A stretch of DNA of 64,000 nt from CAYHPY01 sp964358485. Lineage in GTDB: Bacteria; Elusimicrobiota; Elusimicrobia; UBA1565; UBA9628. Shown piece after piece: positions 1 to 8,943 of this stretch; the first letter of the stretch is position 1; every line of letters starts with the position of its first letter. The position numbers and the translations under genes were made by a program. The notes under the pieces are model-generated. The model was not told the DNA's origin, searched no databases, and saw nothing but the letters and a program-made list of their open reading frames with translations. The stretch is from NCBI GenBank assembly GCA_964358485.1, contig CAYHPY010000004.1, positions 41,684 through 105,683 of the forward strand, in the 5' to 3' direction.

Positions 1-297
1 TTTCCGGACCCCCACAACGCCGTCCAGCCCTTCCTCCACAGCGCGGGGCATTACGCCAAGCGCCAGGGCTACGCCAATCCCCGCGCGGACGCACTGGTGG
101 AGCGGGCCTGGGGGGAAACCGATCCCGAAAAGCGAAAAGCCCTTTACGCGGAGCTCCAATCGATCGCTCGCACCGATTTGCCCCAAATTTATACAATCGA
201 CACCTACCATCTTCAGGTGCGCCGAAGCTGGGTGAAGGGGTGGTATTATAATCCGATCGTGGTGTATGGATACCTTTACCCGGTCAGGAAGGATTAG
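1..297 (+). CDS. ABC transporter substrate-binding protein (family 5), 3' fragment
   Basis: Only the C-terminal 98 residues lie in the window; the start is upstream of base 1. The frame opens with FPDPHNAVQPFLHS and ends RSWVKGWYYNPIVVYGYLYP, matching the C-termini of the two following genes (DYPDAHNFAFPLLHS and RTWVKGFVFNPI). It is therefore a third paralogue of the same SBP_bac_5 (oligopeptide/dipeptide-type) periplasmic binding proteins. It should capture a peptide-like ligand for the permeases encoded at 3813-5779. The stop lies 4 nt before the next start, so it belongs to the same operon. The ligand cannot be told from this fragment. Confidence 0.85.
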   Translation, partial: FPDPHNAVQPFLHSAGHYAKRQGYANPRADALVERAWGETDPEKRKALYAELQSIARTDLPQIYTIDTYHLQVRRSWVKGWYYNPIVVYGYLYPVRKD

Positions 298-301
298 CTT
301 T

Positions 302-2065
302 ATGAAACGAACAATTTTGGCAACGGCACTGATGGCCGTCTTTATGGCCGCGCCCACGGGCGCGACCATAAAGAATAAAGACACCTTCATCCACCTCACC
401 ATCGGCGACCCGGAGAGCCTGGATCCGGTCTGGTCCTACGACACCGCCAGCCAGAACATCATCGGAAACATCTACGAATACCTTCTTGCCTTCCAGGGCT
501 CCGGCGTGACCCCCAAGGACCTCATCGGGCGGCTCGCCGAAAAGGTCCCTTCGACCGCCAACGGCCTGCTGTCCAAGGACGGACTCACCTACCGTTTTCC
601 GATCCGCAAAGGAGTGAAGTTCCAGGACGGCTCCATCCTCACCCCCGAGGACGTGCGGTACTCCTTCCTTCGTTTCCTGCTGGTCGACCGCGACGGGGGG
701 CCCTCGTCGCTTCTGTTGGAGCCCCTCCTCGGCGTGACCGGAACCCGGGGCCCGGACGGGAAAATGCTTCCCGGAATCTACGACCGCGCTGCCAAGGCGG
801 TCAGCTTGGAAGGGACTACTCTCGTCATCCGTCTGGACAAGCCCTTCGCCCCGTTCTTGAGCATTCTGGCCAGCTTCGGAGCCATCGTCTCCAAACCCTG
901 GTGCGTCGCCAAGGGGGAATGGGACGGGACCCCCGAGGGCCTGGCGACCCACAACAATCCCAAGCGGGAGTCGTCCCACCTCCTGGACCACGCCAACGGA
1001 ACCGGGCCCTTTTCCCTGGAGCGTTTCGACAAGGCCACCAAGGAAATCTTCTTGGCCCGGCACGACGGCTACTGGCGGGGACCCGCCAAGCTCAAGCGCG
1101 TCATCGTCAAGGTCATCGACGAGTTCGCCACCCGCAAGCTCAAGATCCAAGCCGGGGACGCCGACACCATCTACGGCCCGCAAATGTATTTTCCCCAGCT
1201 TCAAGGCTTGGACGGCGTCGAAGTGATCGACGGGCTCCAGAATCTGGAAAGAAGCTCGATCGTCTTTTTCACGTTCAAGTCGAATCCTTCGGGAAATCCA
1301 AATCTGGGATCCGGGAAATTAGACGGGAACGGAATACCGCCCGACTTCTTTTCGGACATAAATGTCCGAAAAGGATTCGCCTACTCCATCGACTATGAAG
1401 GTTATGTCCGGGATATCCTGCGGGGAAAGGGGCGCCAAGCCGTCAGCTTCATTCCCCAGGGCCTGGTGGGCTACAAGGCCGACCTGCCCAAGCATACCTT
1501 CGACCCGAAGAAAGCCGAAGAGCACATGAAAAAGGCGTGGGGGGGAAAGGCCTGGGAAAACGGCTTCAAGCTCACCATGGTTTTCAACGCCGGCTCGGCC
1601 CCGGCCCAGACCGTTTGCCAGATGATCAAGAAGAACGTCGAGGCTTTGAACCCCAAGTTCAAGATCGACGTGCGCAGCCTGCAGTGGTCCTCATTCCTCG
1701 AGCAGAACCAGGCGGGCAAGACCCCGCTCTACCTGGGAGCCTGGCAGGCGGATTACCCGGACGCGCATAATTTCGCCTTTCCCTTGCTGCACTCCAAGGG
1801 CTATTTCCCCGGCAAGCAGCGCTACGCCAACCCCGAGGTGGACCGGCTCATCGAGGAGGCCGCCCGGACCCAGGACTCGGCCAAGCGCGAGAAGCTTTAC
1901 GTGAAGCTCCAGAAGATCGTCTTCGAAGACGTCCCCCACGTCCAAATTTCCGAAGGAGTCCGCTACCGCACCCAACGCACCTGGGTCAAAGGCTTCGTCT
2001 TCAACCCGATCTTCCCGGACTCGCCCTACGGAAGCTATTTCTACGATCTGAGGAAGGAGGAATGA
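302..2065 (+). CDS. Peptide-type ABC transporter substrate-binding protein
   Basis: This is a 587-aa SBP_bac_5 family protein with an N-terminal signal peptide (MKRTILATALMAVFMAAPTG). Family hallmarks include GDPESLDPVWSYD near residue 30, the LRKGVKFQDGS-like IRKGVKFQDGS motif near 100, and the C-terminal WVKGF-NPI segment. I chose ATG 302 because it begins a proper signal peptide and has AGGAAGG about 10 nt upstream; an in-frame ATG at 266 would add 12 residues overlapping the previous gene. It ends overlapping the next gene (ATGATGA). It probably binds peptides or related solutes in the periplasm for the permeases downstream. Around bases 1300-1390 the codon use turns AT-rich and contains a perfect palindrome (see findings). 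Confidence 0.92.
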   Translation: MKRTILATALMAVFMAAPTGATIKNKDTFIHLTIGDPESLDPVWSYDTASQNIIGNIYEYLLAFQGSGVTPKDLIGRLAEKVPSTANGLLSKDGLTYRFPIRKGVKFQDGSILTPEDVRYSFLRFLLVDRDGGPSSLLLEPLLGVTGTRGPDGKMLPGIYDRAAKAVSLEGTTLVIRLDKPFAPFLSILASFGAIVSKPWCVAKGEWDGTPEGLATHNNPKRESSHLLDHANGTGPFSLERFDKATKEIFLARHDGYWRGPAKLKRVIVKVIDEFATRKLKIQAGDADTIYGPQMYFPQLQGLDGVEVIDGLQNLERSSIVFFTFKSNPSGNPNLGSGKLDGNGIPPDFFSDINVRKGFAYSIDYEGYVRDILRGKGRQAVSFIPQGLVGYKADLPKHTFDPKKAEEHMKKAWGGKAWENGFKLTMVFNAGSAPAQTVCQMIKKNVEALNPKFKIDVRSLQWSSFLEQNQAGKTPLYLGAWQADYPDAHNFAFPLLHSKGYFPGKQRYANPEVDRLIEEAARTQDSAKREKLYVKLQKIVFEDVPHVQISEGVRYRTQRTWVKGFVFNPIFPDSPYGSYFYDLRKEE

Positions 2066-3813
2066 TGAAGCTCTGGACCCTCGCCGCCCTTCTGGGCCTA
2101 TCCCTGACCGCGGCCGCCGCCCCCGTCAAGGACCCCGACACCTACACCTACCTCACCTTGTCCGACCAGGACAGCCTGGACCCGGCGTACTCCTACGACA
2201 CGGCCAGCCACCTGGTCATCTTCAACGTTTACGAGTCCCTGTTCTTCTACGACGGCTCCTCCACCGAGAAGCTGGTCCCCCACCTGGCGACCAAGGTCCC
2301 CTCCCGGGCCAACGGCCTGATCTCGCCGGACGGCAAGACCTACACCATTCCCCTGCGCAAGGGCGTCAAGTTCCAGGACGGCAGCCCCTTCACGCCCGAG
2401 GACGCGCGCTATTCGCTCATGCGCTTCATGCTCCAGGACCGCGACGCCGGCCCCTCGTCTTTGCTCATGGAGCCCCTGTTGGGCTACCCGGCCACCCGCG
2501 ACGCGAAGGGCGTCCTCAACCCCAACTCCTGGAAAGACGCCGACAAGGCGGTTTCCCTGAAGGGGGACAACCTCATCTTGAAACTGCCCCGCCCGGACGC
2601 GTCCATCCTCACCATCCTGGCCCAATGGGCGCCGATCGTGTCCCGGGCCTGGGCCGTCAAGAACGGCGATTGGGATGGGACCGAGGCGACTTGGGCCAAA
2701 TTCAACAATCCCAAGAAGGAATCCACCCCCTTCTACAACCGCATGAACGGCACCGGCCCCTTCGCCCTGGAGCGCTGGGACAGCACCACCAAGACCATGA
2801 TCCTGGCCCGCAACGAGGGCTACTGGCGGGCGCCGGCCAAGCTCAAGCGCGTCATCATCAAGGGCGTGGACGAGTTCGCGACCCGCAAGCTCAAGCTCCA
2901 AGCCGGCGACGCCGACGCCATCTACGCGGACCGCCCCGTCATCAGCCAGCTCGAGGGCATCGAGGGCGTCCAGCTCATCGACGATTTGCCGACGGTGGAG
3001 ATGAATCCCGCGGTTTACTTCACGTTCGACATCAACCCAACGGGAAATCCGAACATCGGATCTGGAAAATTTGATGGGGACGGAATAACAAAAGACTTCT
3101 TTGCGGACATAAATGTCCGCAAAGGATTTGCCTACTCCTTCGACTACGAGGGCTTTCTCAAGGACGTCTTCCGGGGCAAGGGCGTGCAGGCCACCAGCGC
3201 CATCCCGCGCGCCCTGGCCGGGCACAACCCCAAGCAGAAGACCTACAAATTCGACCCCGCCAAGGCCGCCGAGCATTTCAAGAAGGCCCACGGCGGCAAG
3301 GTCTGGGAGAAGGGCTTCCGCTTCACCTTGACCTTCAACTCGGGCAACGTCCCGCGCCAGACCCTGTGCCAGATCATCAAGCGCAACGTCGAGGCCCTCA
3401 ACCCGAAATTCCGCATCGACGTCCGCCCGGTCCAATGGTCCACCTTCCTGGACGGCCAGAAGGCCCACAAGCTCCCCATGTTCACCCTGGGTTGGAACGC
3501 GGACTACCCGGACCCGCACAACTTCACCTTCCCGTTCTATCACTCCAAGGGGCAGTACCCCGTGGTCCAAAATTACTCCAATCCCGCCATGGACAAGCTG
3601 GTGGAGGCGGGCCAGAAGGAGACCGACCCCGCCAAGCGCAAAAAGATCTATTTCGAGCTGCAGGCCCTGGCCTACGAAGAGGTCCCGCACCTGGTCCTGG
3701 TGGACACCGCGAAGTTCCGGACCCAGCGCTCCTGGGTCAAAGGATGGTACCACAACCCCATCTTCCCGGACTCCCCGTACGGGAGCTATTTCTACCCGAT
3801 CTACAAACAATAA
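2062..3813 (+). CDS. Peptide-type ABC transporter substrate-binding protein
   Basis: This 583-aa paralogue of the previous gene has the same domain plan: signal peptide (MKLWTLAALLGLSLTAAAA), DQDSLDPAYSYD, RKGVKFQDGS and a terminal RSWVKGWYHNPI. Two ATGs lie side by side (2062 and 2065). The strong AGGAAGGAGG at 2051-2060 is better spaced for 2065, so the real start may be one codon later. It overlaps the upstream stop by 4 nt and its own stop overlaps the permease start (TAATG), so expression is probably translationally coupled. Three binding proteins feeding one permease pair suggests a widened ligand range; the ligands are unknown. Confidence 0.92.
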   Translation: MMKLWTLAALLGLSLTAAAAPVKDPDTYTYLTLSDQDSLDPAYSYDTASHLVIFNVYESLFFYDGSSTEKLVPHLATKVPSRANGLISPDGKTYTIPLRKGVKFQDGSPFTPEDARYSLMRFMLQDRDAGPSSLLMEPLLGYPATRDAKGVLNPNSWKDADKAVSLKGDNLILKLPRPDASILTILAQWAPIVSRAWAVKNGDWDGTEATWAKFNNPKKESTPFYNRMNGTGPFALERWDSTTKTMILARNEGYWRAPAKLKRVIIKGVDEFATRKLKLQAGDADAIYADRPVISQLEGIEGVQLIDDLPTVEMNPAVYFTFDINPTGNPNIGSGKFDGDGITKDFFADINVRKGFAYSFDYEGFLKDVFRGKGVQATSAIPRALAGHNPKQKTYKFDPAKAAEHFKKAHGGKVWEKGFRFTLTFNSGNVPRQTLCQIIKRNVEALNPKFRIDVRPVQWSTFLDGQKAHKLPMFTLGWNADYPDPHNFTFPFYHSKGQYPVVQNYSNPAMDKLVEAGQKETDPAKRKKIYFELQALAYEEVPHLVLVDTAKFRTQRSWVKGWYHNPIFPDSPYGSYFYPIYKQ

Positions 3814-4838
3814 TGCTCAAGTTCATCCTCAAGCGCCTCGCCTTCCTGCCCTTCGTGATGTTCGGGGTGACGATTCTGCTGTTTACGTGCCTGCAGTTCC
3901 TTTCCCCGGAGATGCGGGCGGCGCTCTACGTCAAGGACCCCCGCCAGCTTTCGGCGCTGGAATCGGTCATCCAGAAGTACCGCCTGCGCGATCCCATGCC
4001 CGTGCAGTATTGGCTCTGGCTCAAGCAGGTGGCCCACGGGGATCTGGGCTACTCCGAGACGGCCAAGATGCCGGTATCCGACGCCGTCCGGGCCTTCTTC
4101 CCGGCGACTTTCGAACTCACCGTGGCGGCCTTCTTCCCGATCCTGATCATCGGGGTCTGGTTCGGAGTCCTTTCGGCGGTGCACAAGGACAAGGCCATCG
4201 ACCACGCGACGCGCTTTGTGGCCATCACCGGGTATTCCCTGCCCAGCTTCGTGCTGGGCCTGGTCCTGCTCATGGTCTTCTACGGCAAGCTCCAAATGTT
4301 CCCGCCGGGGCGCTACTCCCTGGAGGTGGACCTTTTGGTCCACCAGGAAAGCTTCAAGCACTACACGAGCATTTTGACCCTGGACACCTTGCTCAACGGC
4401 GAGCCCCGCGCCTGCCTGGACGTGCTCAAGCACCTGGTCCTGCCGGCGACGACTTTGATCTACATCAGCGTGGCCCTGCTTTTGCGCATCACCCGGTCCT
4501 CCATGCTCGAGGAGCTCTCCAAGGATTACGTCCGCACCGCCCGGGCCAAGGGCCTTCCGGAGAGCACGGTGATCCGCAAGCACGCCCTGCGCAACGCCCT
4601 GATCCCGGTCGTGACCCTGTCGAGCCTGCTCTTCATCGGCCTGCTGGGCGGCGTGGTCATCACCGAAACGGTCTTCGATTTCCCCGGGATCGGGCGCTGG
4701 GGCGTCAACGCCGCGGTCCAACTCGACATCCCCGGGGTGCTGGGCTCGACCTTGCTGGCCGCGACGCTTTTTGTGATGGCGAATTTGATTTCGGATCTGC
4801 TGTATGCCGTCGTGGATCCCCGGATTCGGATGGGCTGA
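3813..4838 (+). CDS. ABC transporter permease, DppB/OppB type
   Basis: This 341-aa integral membrane protein begins MLKFILKRLAFLPFVMFGVT, the usual DppB-type first helix. The cytoplasmic EAA-like loop is present near the C-terminus (RNALIPVVTLSSLLFIGLLG, then VITETVFDFPGIGRWG). It forms the inner-membrane channel with the product of the next gene. The start is taken at the TAATG overlap with the preceding binding protein; longer in-frame readings upstream are out-of-frame reads of that gene. No ATP-binding subunit is encoded next to it in this window. Confidence 0.93.
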   Translation: MLKFILKRLAFLPFVMFGVTILLFTCLQFLSPEMRAALYVKDPRQLSALESVIQKYRLRDPMPVQYWLWLKQVAHGDLGYSETAKMPVSDAVRAFFPATFELTVAAFFPILIIGVWFGVLSAVHKDKAIDHATRFVAITGYSLPSFVLGLVLLMVFYGKLQMFPPGRYSLEVDLLVHQESFKHYTSILTLDTLLNGEPRACLDVLKHLVLPATTLIYISVALLLRITRSSMLEELSKDYVRTARAKGLPESTVIRKHALRNALIPVVTLSSLLFIGLLGGVVITETVFDFPGIGRWGVNAAVQLDIPGVLGSTLLAATLFVMANLISDLLYAVVDPRIRMG

Positions 4839-4840
4839 CG

Positions 4841-5779
4841 ATGGAAACGACATTAAGCCCATCCGAATTGAATTCCGTTTCTTCCGTTGACGAGAAGCCG
4901 TCGGCGTTGGTCCGAGCTTGGAAAATCCTAAAACGCCGGCCGATGTCCCTTTTGGGCATAGCCCTGATCGGCTCCTTTTTCCTCGTCGCCGTATTCGCGC
5001 CCGTCCTCGCGCCGCCCGCCCCCAATTCCCGCGACGCCTACCTGATCCCCCAGGACGGCTACAGCCCCGACCCGGTCCGGCCCAGCGCCGCGCACCGCTT
5101 CGGCACCACCGAACAGCAATTCGACCTTTACTACGGAATGGTGTGGGGGACCCGGACGGCCTTCCGGGTGGCCCTGAGCGTGGTCGTGACCTCTTTGATC
5201 ATCGGCGTCCTCATGGGCGCGGTGGCCGGCTTTTACGGGGGCTGGGTCGACGAGGCCATCATGCGCTTCACCGACATCATGCTGGCCTTCCCGGACATGG
5301 TCCTGGCCGTCGTCATCGTGGCGGTCCGCGGCCCCAGCCTGCACAACGTCATGGTGGCCGTGACGGTCGTCTCCTGGCCGTCCTACGCCCGCCTGCTTCG
5401 AGGCGACGTCCTCTCTCTCAAGGAGCGGGATTTCGTCCTGGCCGCGCGCGCCTTGGGCGCCTCCGACGCGCGGATTCTCCTGCGCCACATCATCCCCAAC
5501 GCCATCTACCCGGTCCTGGTCGTGGCCTCCCTGAGCATGGGCCGCATCGTCATCACCGCCGCCGCCCTGAGCTTCCTGGGGCTGGGCGCCCCGGTGGGCT
5601 ACGCCGATTGGGGACAGCTCATTTCCCTGTCCCGCAACTGGATCCTGGGCAGTTCCGGCAATCCCTTCGAGTTCTGGCACACCGTCTTCATTCCGGGATT
5701 CACCATCTTCCTCTTCGTCCTCGGCTGGAACCTCCTAGGAGACGCCGTCCGCGACATCCTCGACCCCCGCCAAAAATAA
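4841..5779 (+). CDS. ABC transporter permease, DppC/OppC type
   Basis: This 312-aa permease has a short hydrophilic N-terminus, a first TM segment (MSLLGIALIGSFFLVAVFAP) and the DppC-type EAA loop (LLRHIIPNAIYPVLVVASLS, followed by GRIVITAAALSFLGLG). It is the second half of the heterodimeric channel. It lies 2 nt after the dppB-type gene, so the two are co-translated. The cognate ATPases (DppD/DppF) are absent downstream, where an acyl-CoA synthetase follows. They must lie upstream of the window or elsewhere. Confidence 0.93.
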   Translation: METTLSPSELNSVSSVDEKPSALVRAWKILKRRPMSLLGIALIGSFFLVAVFAPVLAPPAPNSRDAYLIPQDGYSPDPVRPSAAHRFGTTEQQFDLYYGMVWGTRTAFRVALSVVVTSLIIGVLMGAVAGFYGGWVDEAIMRFTDIMLAFPDMVLAVVIVAVRGPSLHNVMVAVTVVSWPSYARLLRGDVLSLKERDFVLAARALGASDARILLRHIIPNAIYPVLVVASLSMGRIVITAAALSFLGLGAPVGYADWGQLISLSRNWILGSSGNPFEFWHTVFIPGFTIFLFVLGWNLLGDAVRDILDPRQK

Positions 5780-5793
5780 CAATCGGAGAACGC

Positions 5794-7389
5794 ATGAACC
5801 TCAACGACCTCTTGGACCAATCGGCCGCCGCCAATTCCGGCGCCCTCGCCTTCGTATCGCAAAATTCCAGCATCACCTACGGGGAGCTGCGCCGCGCGGT
5901 TTTGGAAACCGCCGGGGGCTTCGCCAAAAGGGGGGTCGGCCCGGGCCACTGCGTGGCCATCATCCACCGCAACAGCCAGGATTTCGTCATCGCCTACCTC
6001 GCCCTCAACCGGCTGGGCGCCATCGGCGTTCCGATCAATTTCATGATCCAGAAGGCCGAGGAATTGGCCTACATGCTCAAGGATTGCGGCGCGGTCGGGG
6101 TCGTGTCTCAAAAGGAGTTCCTCAAAGGCGTCCGGGCCGCCGTGGCCCTGGCCCCGACCGTCAAAACCCTCTGGGTGACCGACGTCCCGGATTCGGAATT
6201 GAAAAAAGGGGAGGAATGGTTCTCCCGCCTTCGGCAATTCGGGGATTCCTTCCCCGCCCGGACGGTTTCGGAATCCGACGTGGCCGCCATCCTCTACACC
6301 TCCGGGACCACCGGCTCACCCAAGGGCGTGATGCTGACGCACCGCAACCTGGTCACCAACGCCGACGCCGCCATCAAAGTCATGCGCCTCAAAAAATCCG
6401 ACGTCGGGCTCTGCATCCTGCCCATGTTCCACAGCTTCGCCTGGACCGGCTGCGTTCTGGTGCCCCTGCGCCTGGGGACCAAGGCGGTTATCTCCCCGGC
6501 CATCACCCCGGCAAAACCCTGGCTCAAGCTCATGGCGTCCCACGGGGTGACGCTGTTTGCGGCCGTGCCCCAGCTTTACGCCGTCCTGGCCAAGGAGGTC
6601 ACCGGCCTCAAGGGCCTGGTGATGCGCTATTGGTTCTTCCGCAAAGTCCGGCTGGCCATCTCCGGAGCGGCGCCGCTGAGCCCCACGGTCCAGAAGGCCT
6701 TCGAAAAGGCCCTCGGGGTGCCCATCGTGGAGGGTTACGGCCTCACCGAAACCAGCCCCGTGGCCACCATCAACGTCCCTTCCGCCCGGCGGCGGGGCAG
6801 CGTCGGGCCCGCGGTCCAGGGCGTCCAGCTCAAGATCATCGATGACGCGGAGAAGACCCTCGCGACCGGAGAAGAGGGGGAAATCTGCATCAAGGGCGAG
6901 AACGTGATGAAAGGGTATTACAACCTTCCCGCGGAAACCAAGGCCGCCTTCACCAAGGACGGCTGGTTCAAGACCGGAGACGTGGGCGCGCTCGATGAAA
7001 AGGGCTATCTCTACATCCGGGACCGCAAGAAGGACATGATCATCGTCAAGGGGCTCAAGGTCTTTTCCGCGCAAGTGGAGGCCAGCCTCCTGGAGCACCC
7101 ATCCATCGAAGAGGCGGCCATCATCGGCGTTCCGGATGAGACCGGGGATGAGGTGATCAAGGCCTTCCTCGTCCTGCGCAAGGATTCGCCCGCCGACAAG
7201 GCGGCCTTGATGAAATTCTGCAAGGAAAAGTTCGACCCCTACAAGCGCCCCCGAGACGTCGAGATCGTGGAGTCGCTCCCGAAAAACGCCCTGCAGAAGG
7301 TGCTCAAGCGGGTCCTCCGGGACCGGGAGATGGCCAAGAGGGACGCCGGAGCGCCGCCCCCGCAGTCCGGCCGGAAGGCCGCCGCCTGA
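5794..7389 (+). CDS. AMP-dependent acyl-CoA synthetase/ligase
   Basis: This 531-aa ANL-superfamily adenylating enzyme carries the P-loop ILYTSGTTGSPKGVMLTHRN, the A5 motif YGLTETSP, the A7/A8 region GWFKTGDVGALDEKGYLYIRD with DRKKDMIIVKGLKVF, and the C-terminal catalytic lysine region (ESLPKNALQKVLKR). It activates a carboxylic acid, probably a medium- or long-chain fatty acid, as an acyl-AMP and then acyl-CoA in the cytoplasm. The start follows GGAGAACGC (5785-5793), 14 nt after the permease stop. The last residues are Ala/Pro/Arg-rich. Substrate specificity cannot be read from the sequence. Its position behind a peptide importer may be incidental. Confidence 0.9.
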   Translation: MNLNDLLDQSAAANSGALAFVSQNSSITYGELRRAVLETAGGFAKRGVGPGHCVAIIHRNSQDFVIAYLALNRLGAIGVPINFMIQKAEELAYMLKDCGAVGVVSQKEFLKGVRAAVALAPTVKTLWVTDVPDSELKKGEEWFSRLRQFGDSFPARTVSESDVAAILYTSGTTGSPKGVMLTHRNLVTNADAAIKVMRLKKSDVGLCILPMFHSFAWTGCVLVPLRLGTKAVISPAITPAKPWLKLMASHGVTLFAAVPQLYAVLAKEVTGLKGLVMRYWFFRKVRLAISGAAPLSPTVQKAFEKALGVPIVEGYGLTETSPVATINVPSARRRGSVGPAVQGVQLKIIDDAEKTLATGEEGEICIKGENVMKGYYNLPAETKAAFTKDGWFKTGDVGALDEKGYLYIRDRKKDMIIVKGLKVFSAQVEASLLEHPSIEEAAIIGVPDETGDEVIKAFLVLRKDSPADKAALMKFCKEKFDPYKRPRDVEIVESLPKNALQKVLKRVLRDREMAKRDAGAPPPQSGRKAAA

Positions 7390-8909
7390 AGCCGGAGATC
7401 CCCGGTCCGGCGCTCGACTTCATCCGCGGCGCCGCGCGCTGCTGCCGGTCCTCCAAGGGCACGCCGGAACCCCTTTACCTCGTCGGAGGCGCCTTGCGGG
7501 ACACCGTCCTGGGGCACCCCTTCGCCGACCTGGATTTCGCCGCCCGGGACGCGCTGAAAATCTCCCAGGCTCTGGCCCGCGCCTACAAGGGGACCTTGGT
7601 CCCGCTTGACGAGAAGCTCGGCGTTTACCGGGTGGCCCTGCCCGCGGGTTCGGCCCTCACCCACCTGGACGTTTCCGAAATCCAGGGGGAAGGGATCGAA
7701 GAGGACCTGCTGCGGCGCGATTTCACGATCAACGCGCTCGCCCTGGAGGTCGGGCCGGACCAGGGGGGGAGCTTCCGGGATAACGAACTGCTCGATCCCC
7801 GAGGGGGTTTGAAGGACCTGGAGCGGAAAGTGTTGAGGACCGAAAGCGCCGCTCCGCTTCGAGATGACCCCGTGCGGGTCCTGAGGGCGTTTCGGATCGC
7901 CGCCGAGGCCGGCTTGACCATCGAGGAGCGAACCCTTGGGTTTGCGTCCGCGGCGCGGCAGGGCTTGCGGAGGGAGGCCGGGGAACGGATCCAAAACGAA
8001 TTGATGGCTCTGCTGAGCGTCCCAAGAACGGCCCCATGGTTGGATTTGATGGACCGGGCCGAAGTCCTGACGGTCGTCTTCGAGGACCTCGAGGCGTCCC
8101 GGAAATGCGCCCTGGAATATCACGGCCCCGGCGGCGTGCTGCGCCACAGCCTCGACGCCGTGTCCCGGGCGGATTTCCTGCTGGAACGGCTCGGAGAGGC
8201 CTTCCCGGATTCGGCCCCCGGCCTGAGGGATTACCTGGCCTCCCGCTCCCGGCCCGGCCGGCCCCACGCCGCCCTTCTGCGCCTGGCCGTCCTGCTCCAC
8301 GACGTCGCCAAGCCCATGACGGCCAAAAGGGTGGGGGGACGCCTGCGCTTCTTCGGTCACGACTCCATCGGAGCCAAAGCCGCCGGCGACATATTGCGCA
8401 AACTCCGTTTCCCGGGAGACGAGGCGGACGCCGTCTCCCTGGTCGTCCTGCACCATCTGCGCCCCGGCCACTTAGCCGCCGGAGCCGGAGTCACCGAACG
8501 GGCGGCCTACCGGTTTTTCCGGGACGTGGGCCCCCGGACGCCGACCGTCCTGCTGTCCTGCTGGGCCGACCACGCCAGCTATTTGTCCCCCGAGGATCTG
8601 GAGCGGCTCCTCCCGAGATGCTCCGAAGACCCGCAAACCTCGAACCTCTCCCGACTCAAGCCGGAAAACGCCCGGAAAACGGTCCACCACCTTCGGATCA
8701 TCGCCGACCTCCTGCGCCGAGGCCTGGCCCAGCCCGAGGCCGCCGCCGCCCCGATGCTGGACGGCCACGCCGTCATGAAGGCCCTGGACCTTCCGCCGGG
8801 GCCCAAGGTCGGCAAGATCCTGGCGCGCCTGCGGGAGGCCGAGGCCCTGGGAAAGGTCAAGACCAGAAGCCAGGCCCTGGACTTCATTTCCCGCCTCAAA
8901 CTGAAATAA
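7386..8909 (+). CDS. CCA-adding / poly(A) nucleotidyltransferase with HD domain (CTG start)
   Basis: This class II tRNA nucleotidyltransferase/poly(A) polymerase family protein is 507 aa from the start proposed here. The head domain has LVGGALRDTVLG...DLDF (near residues 32-50), then LLRRDFTINALALEV and LRDDPVRVLRAFRIAAE. A C-terminal HD domain follows (LRHSLDAV, VLLHDVAKPM, FGHDSIGAKAA). The conserved LVGGALRD lies upstream of the first TTG (7494), so that codon cannot be the start. No ATG, GTG or TTG exists between the previous stop and this motif. CTG 7386, overlapping the upstream stop as CTGA and preceded by GGAAGG with 7-nt spacing, is the likely start. The tRNA genes here lack an encoded CCA, so a CCA-adding role is plausible, but poly(A) polymerase cannot be excluded. 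Confidence 0.88.
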   Translation: MKPEIPGPALDFIRGAARCCRSSKGTPEPLYLVGGALRDTVLGHPFADLDFAARDALKISQALARAYKGTLVPLDEKLGVYRVALPAGSALTHLDVSEIQGEGIEEDLLRRDFTINALALEVGPDQGGSFRDNELLDPRGGLKDLERKVLRTESAAPLRDDPVRVLRAFRIAAEAGLTIEERTLGFASAARQGLRREAGERIQNELMALLSVPRTAPWLDLMDRAEVLTVVFEDLEASRKCALEYHGPGGVLRHSLDAVSRADFLLERLGEAFPDSAPGLRDYLASRSRPGRPHAALLRLAVLLHDVAKPMTAKRVGGRLRFFGHDSIGAKAAGDILRKLRFPGDEADAVSLVVLHHLRPGHLAAGAGVTERAAYRFFRDVGPRTPTVLLSCWADHASYLSPEDLERLLPRCSEDPQTSNLSRLKPENARKTVHHLRIIADLLRRGLAQPEAAAAPMLDGHAVMKALDLPPGPKVGKILARLREAEALGKVKTRSQALDFISRLKLK

Positions 8910-8938
8910 TTAAGCAATAGCATACTGTTACTTATAGT
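8910..8938 (+). promoter_or_regulatory. Sigma-70-type promoter, -10 five nt before the start codon
   Basis: TTAAGC (8910-8915), a 17-nt spacer and TATAGT (8933-8938) lie in a short AT-rich gap between two GC-rich genes. The -10 ends 5 nt before ATG 8944, so the transcript would start at or within the start codon. Confidence 0.45.
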
Positions 8939-8943
8939 GCAGG

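Noticed and set aside
2098..3810. 570-aa open frame on the minus strand
   Set aside because: It is antisense to a clear binding-protein gene. Its composition (Val/Gly/Asp/Arg-rich, no domain motifs) is what the third-frame complement of GC-rich coding DNA gives.
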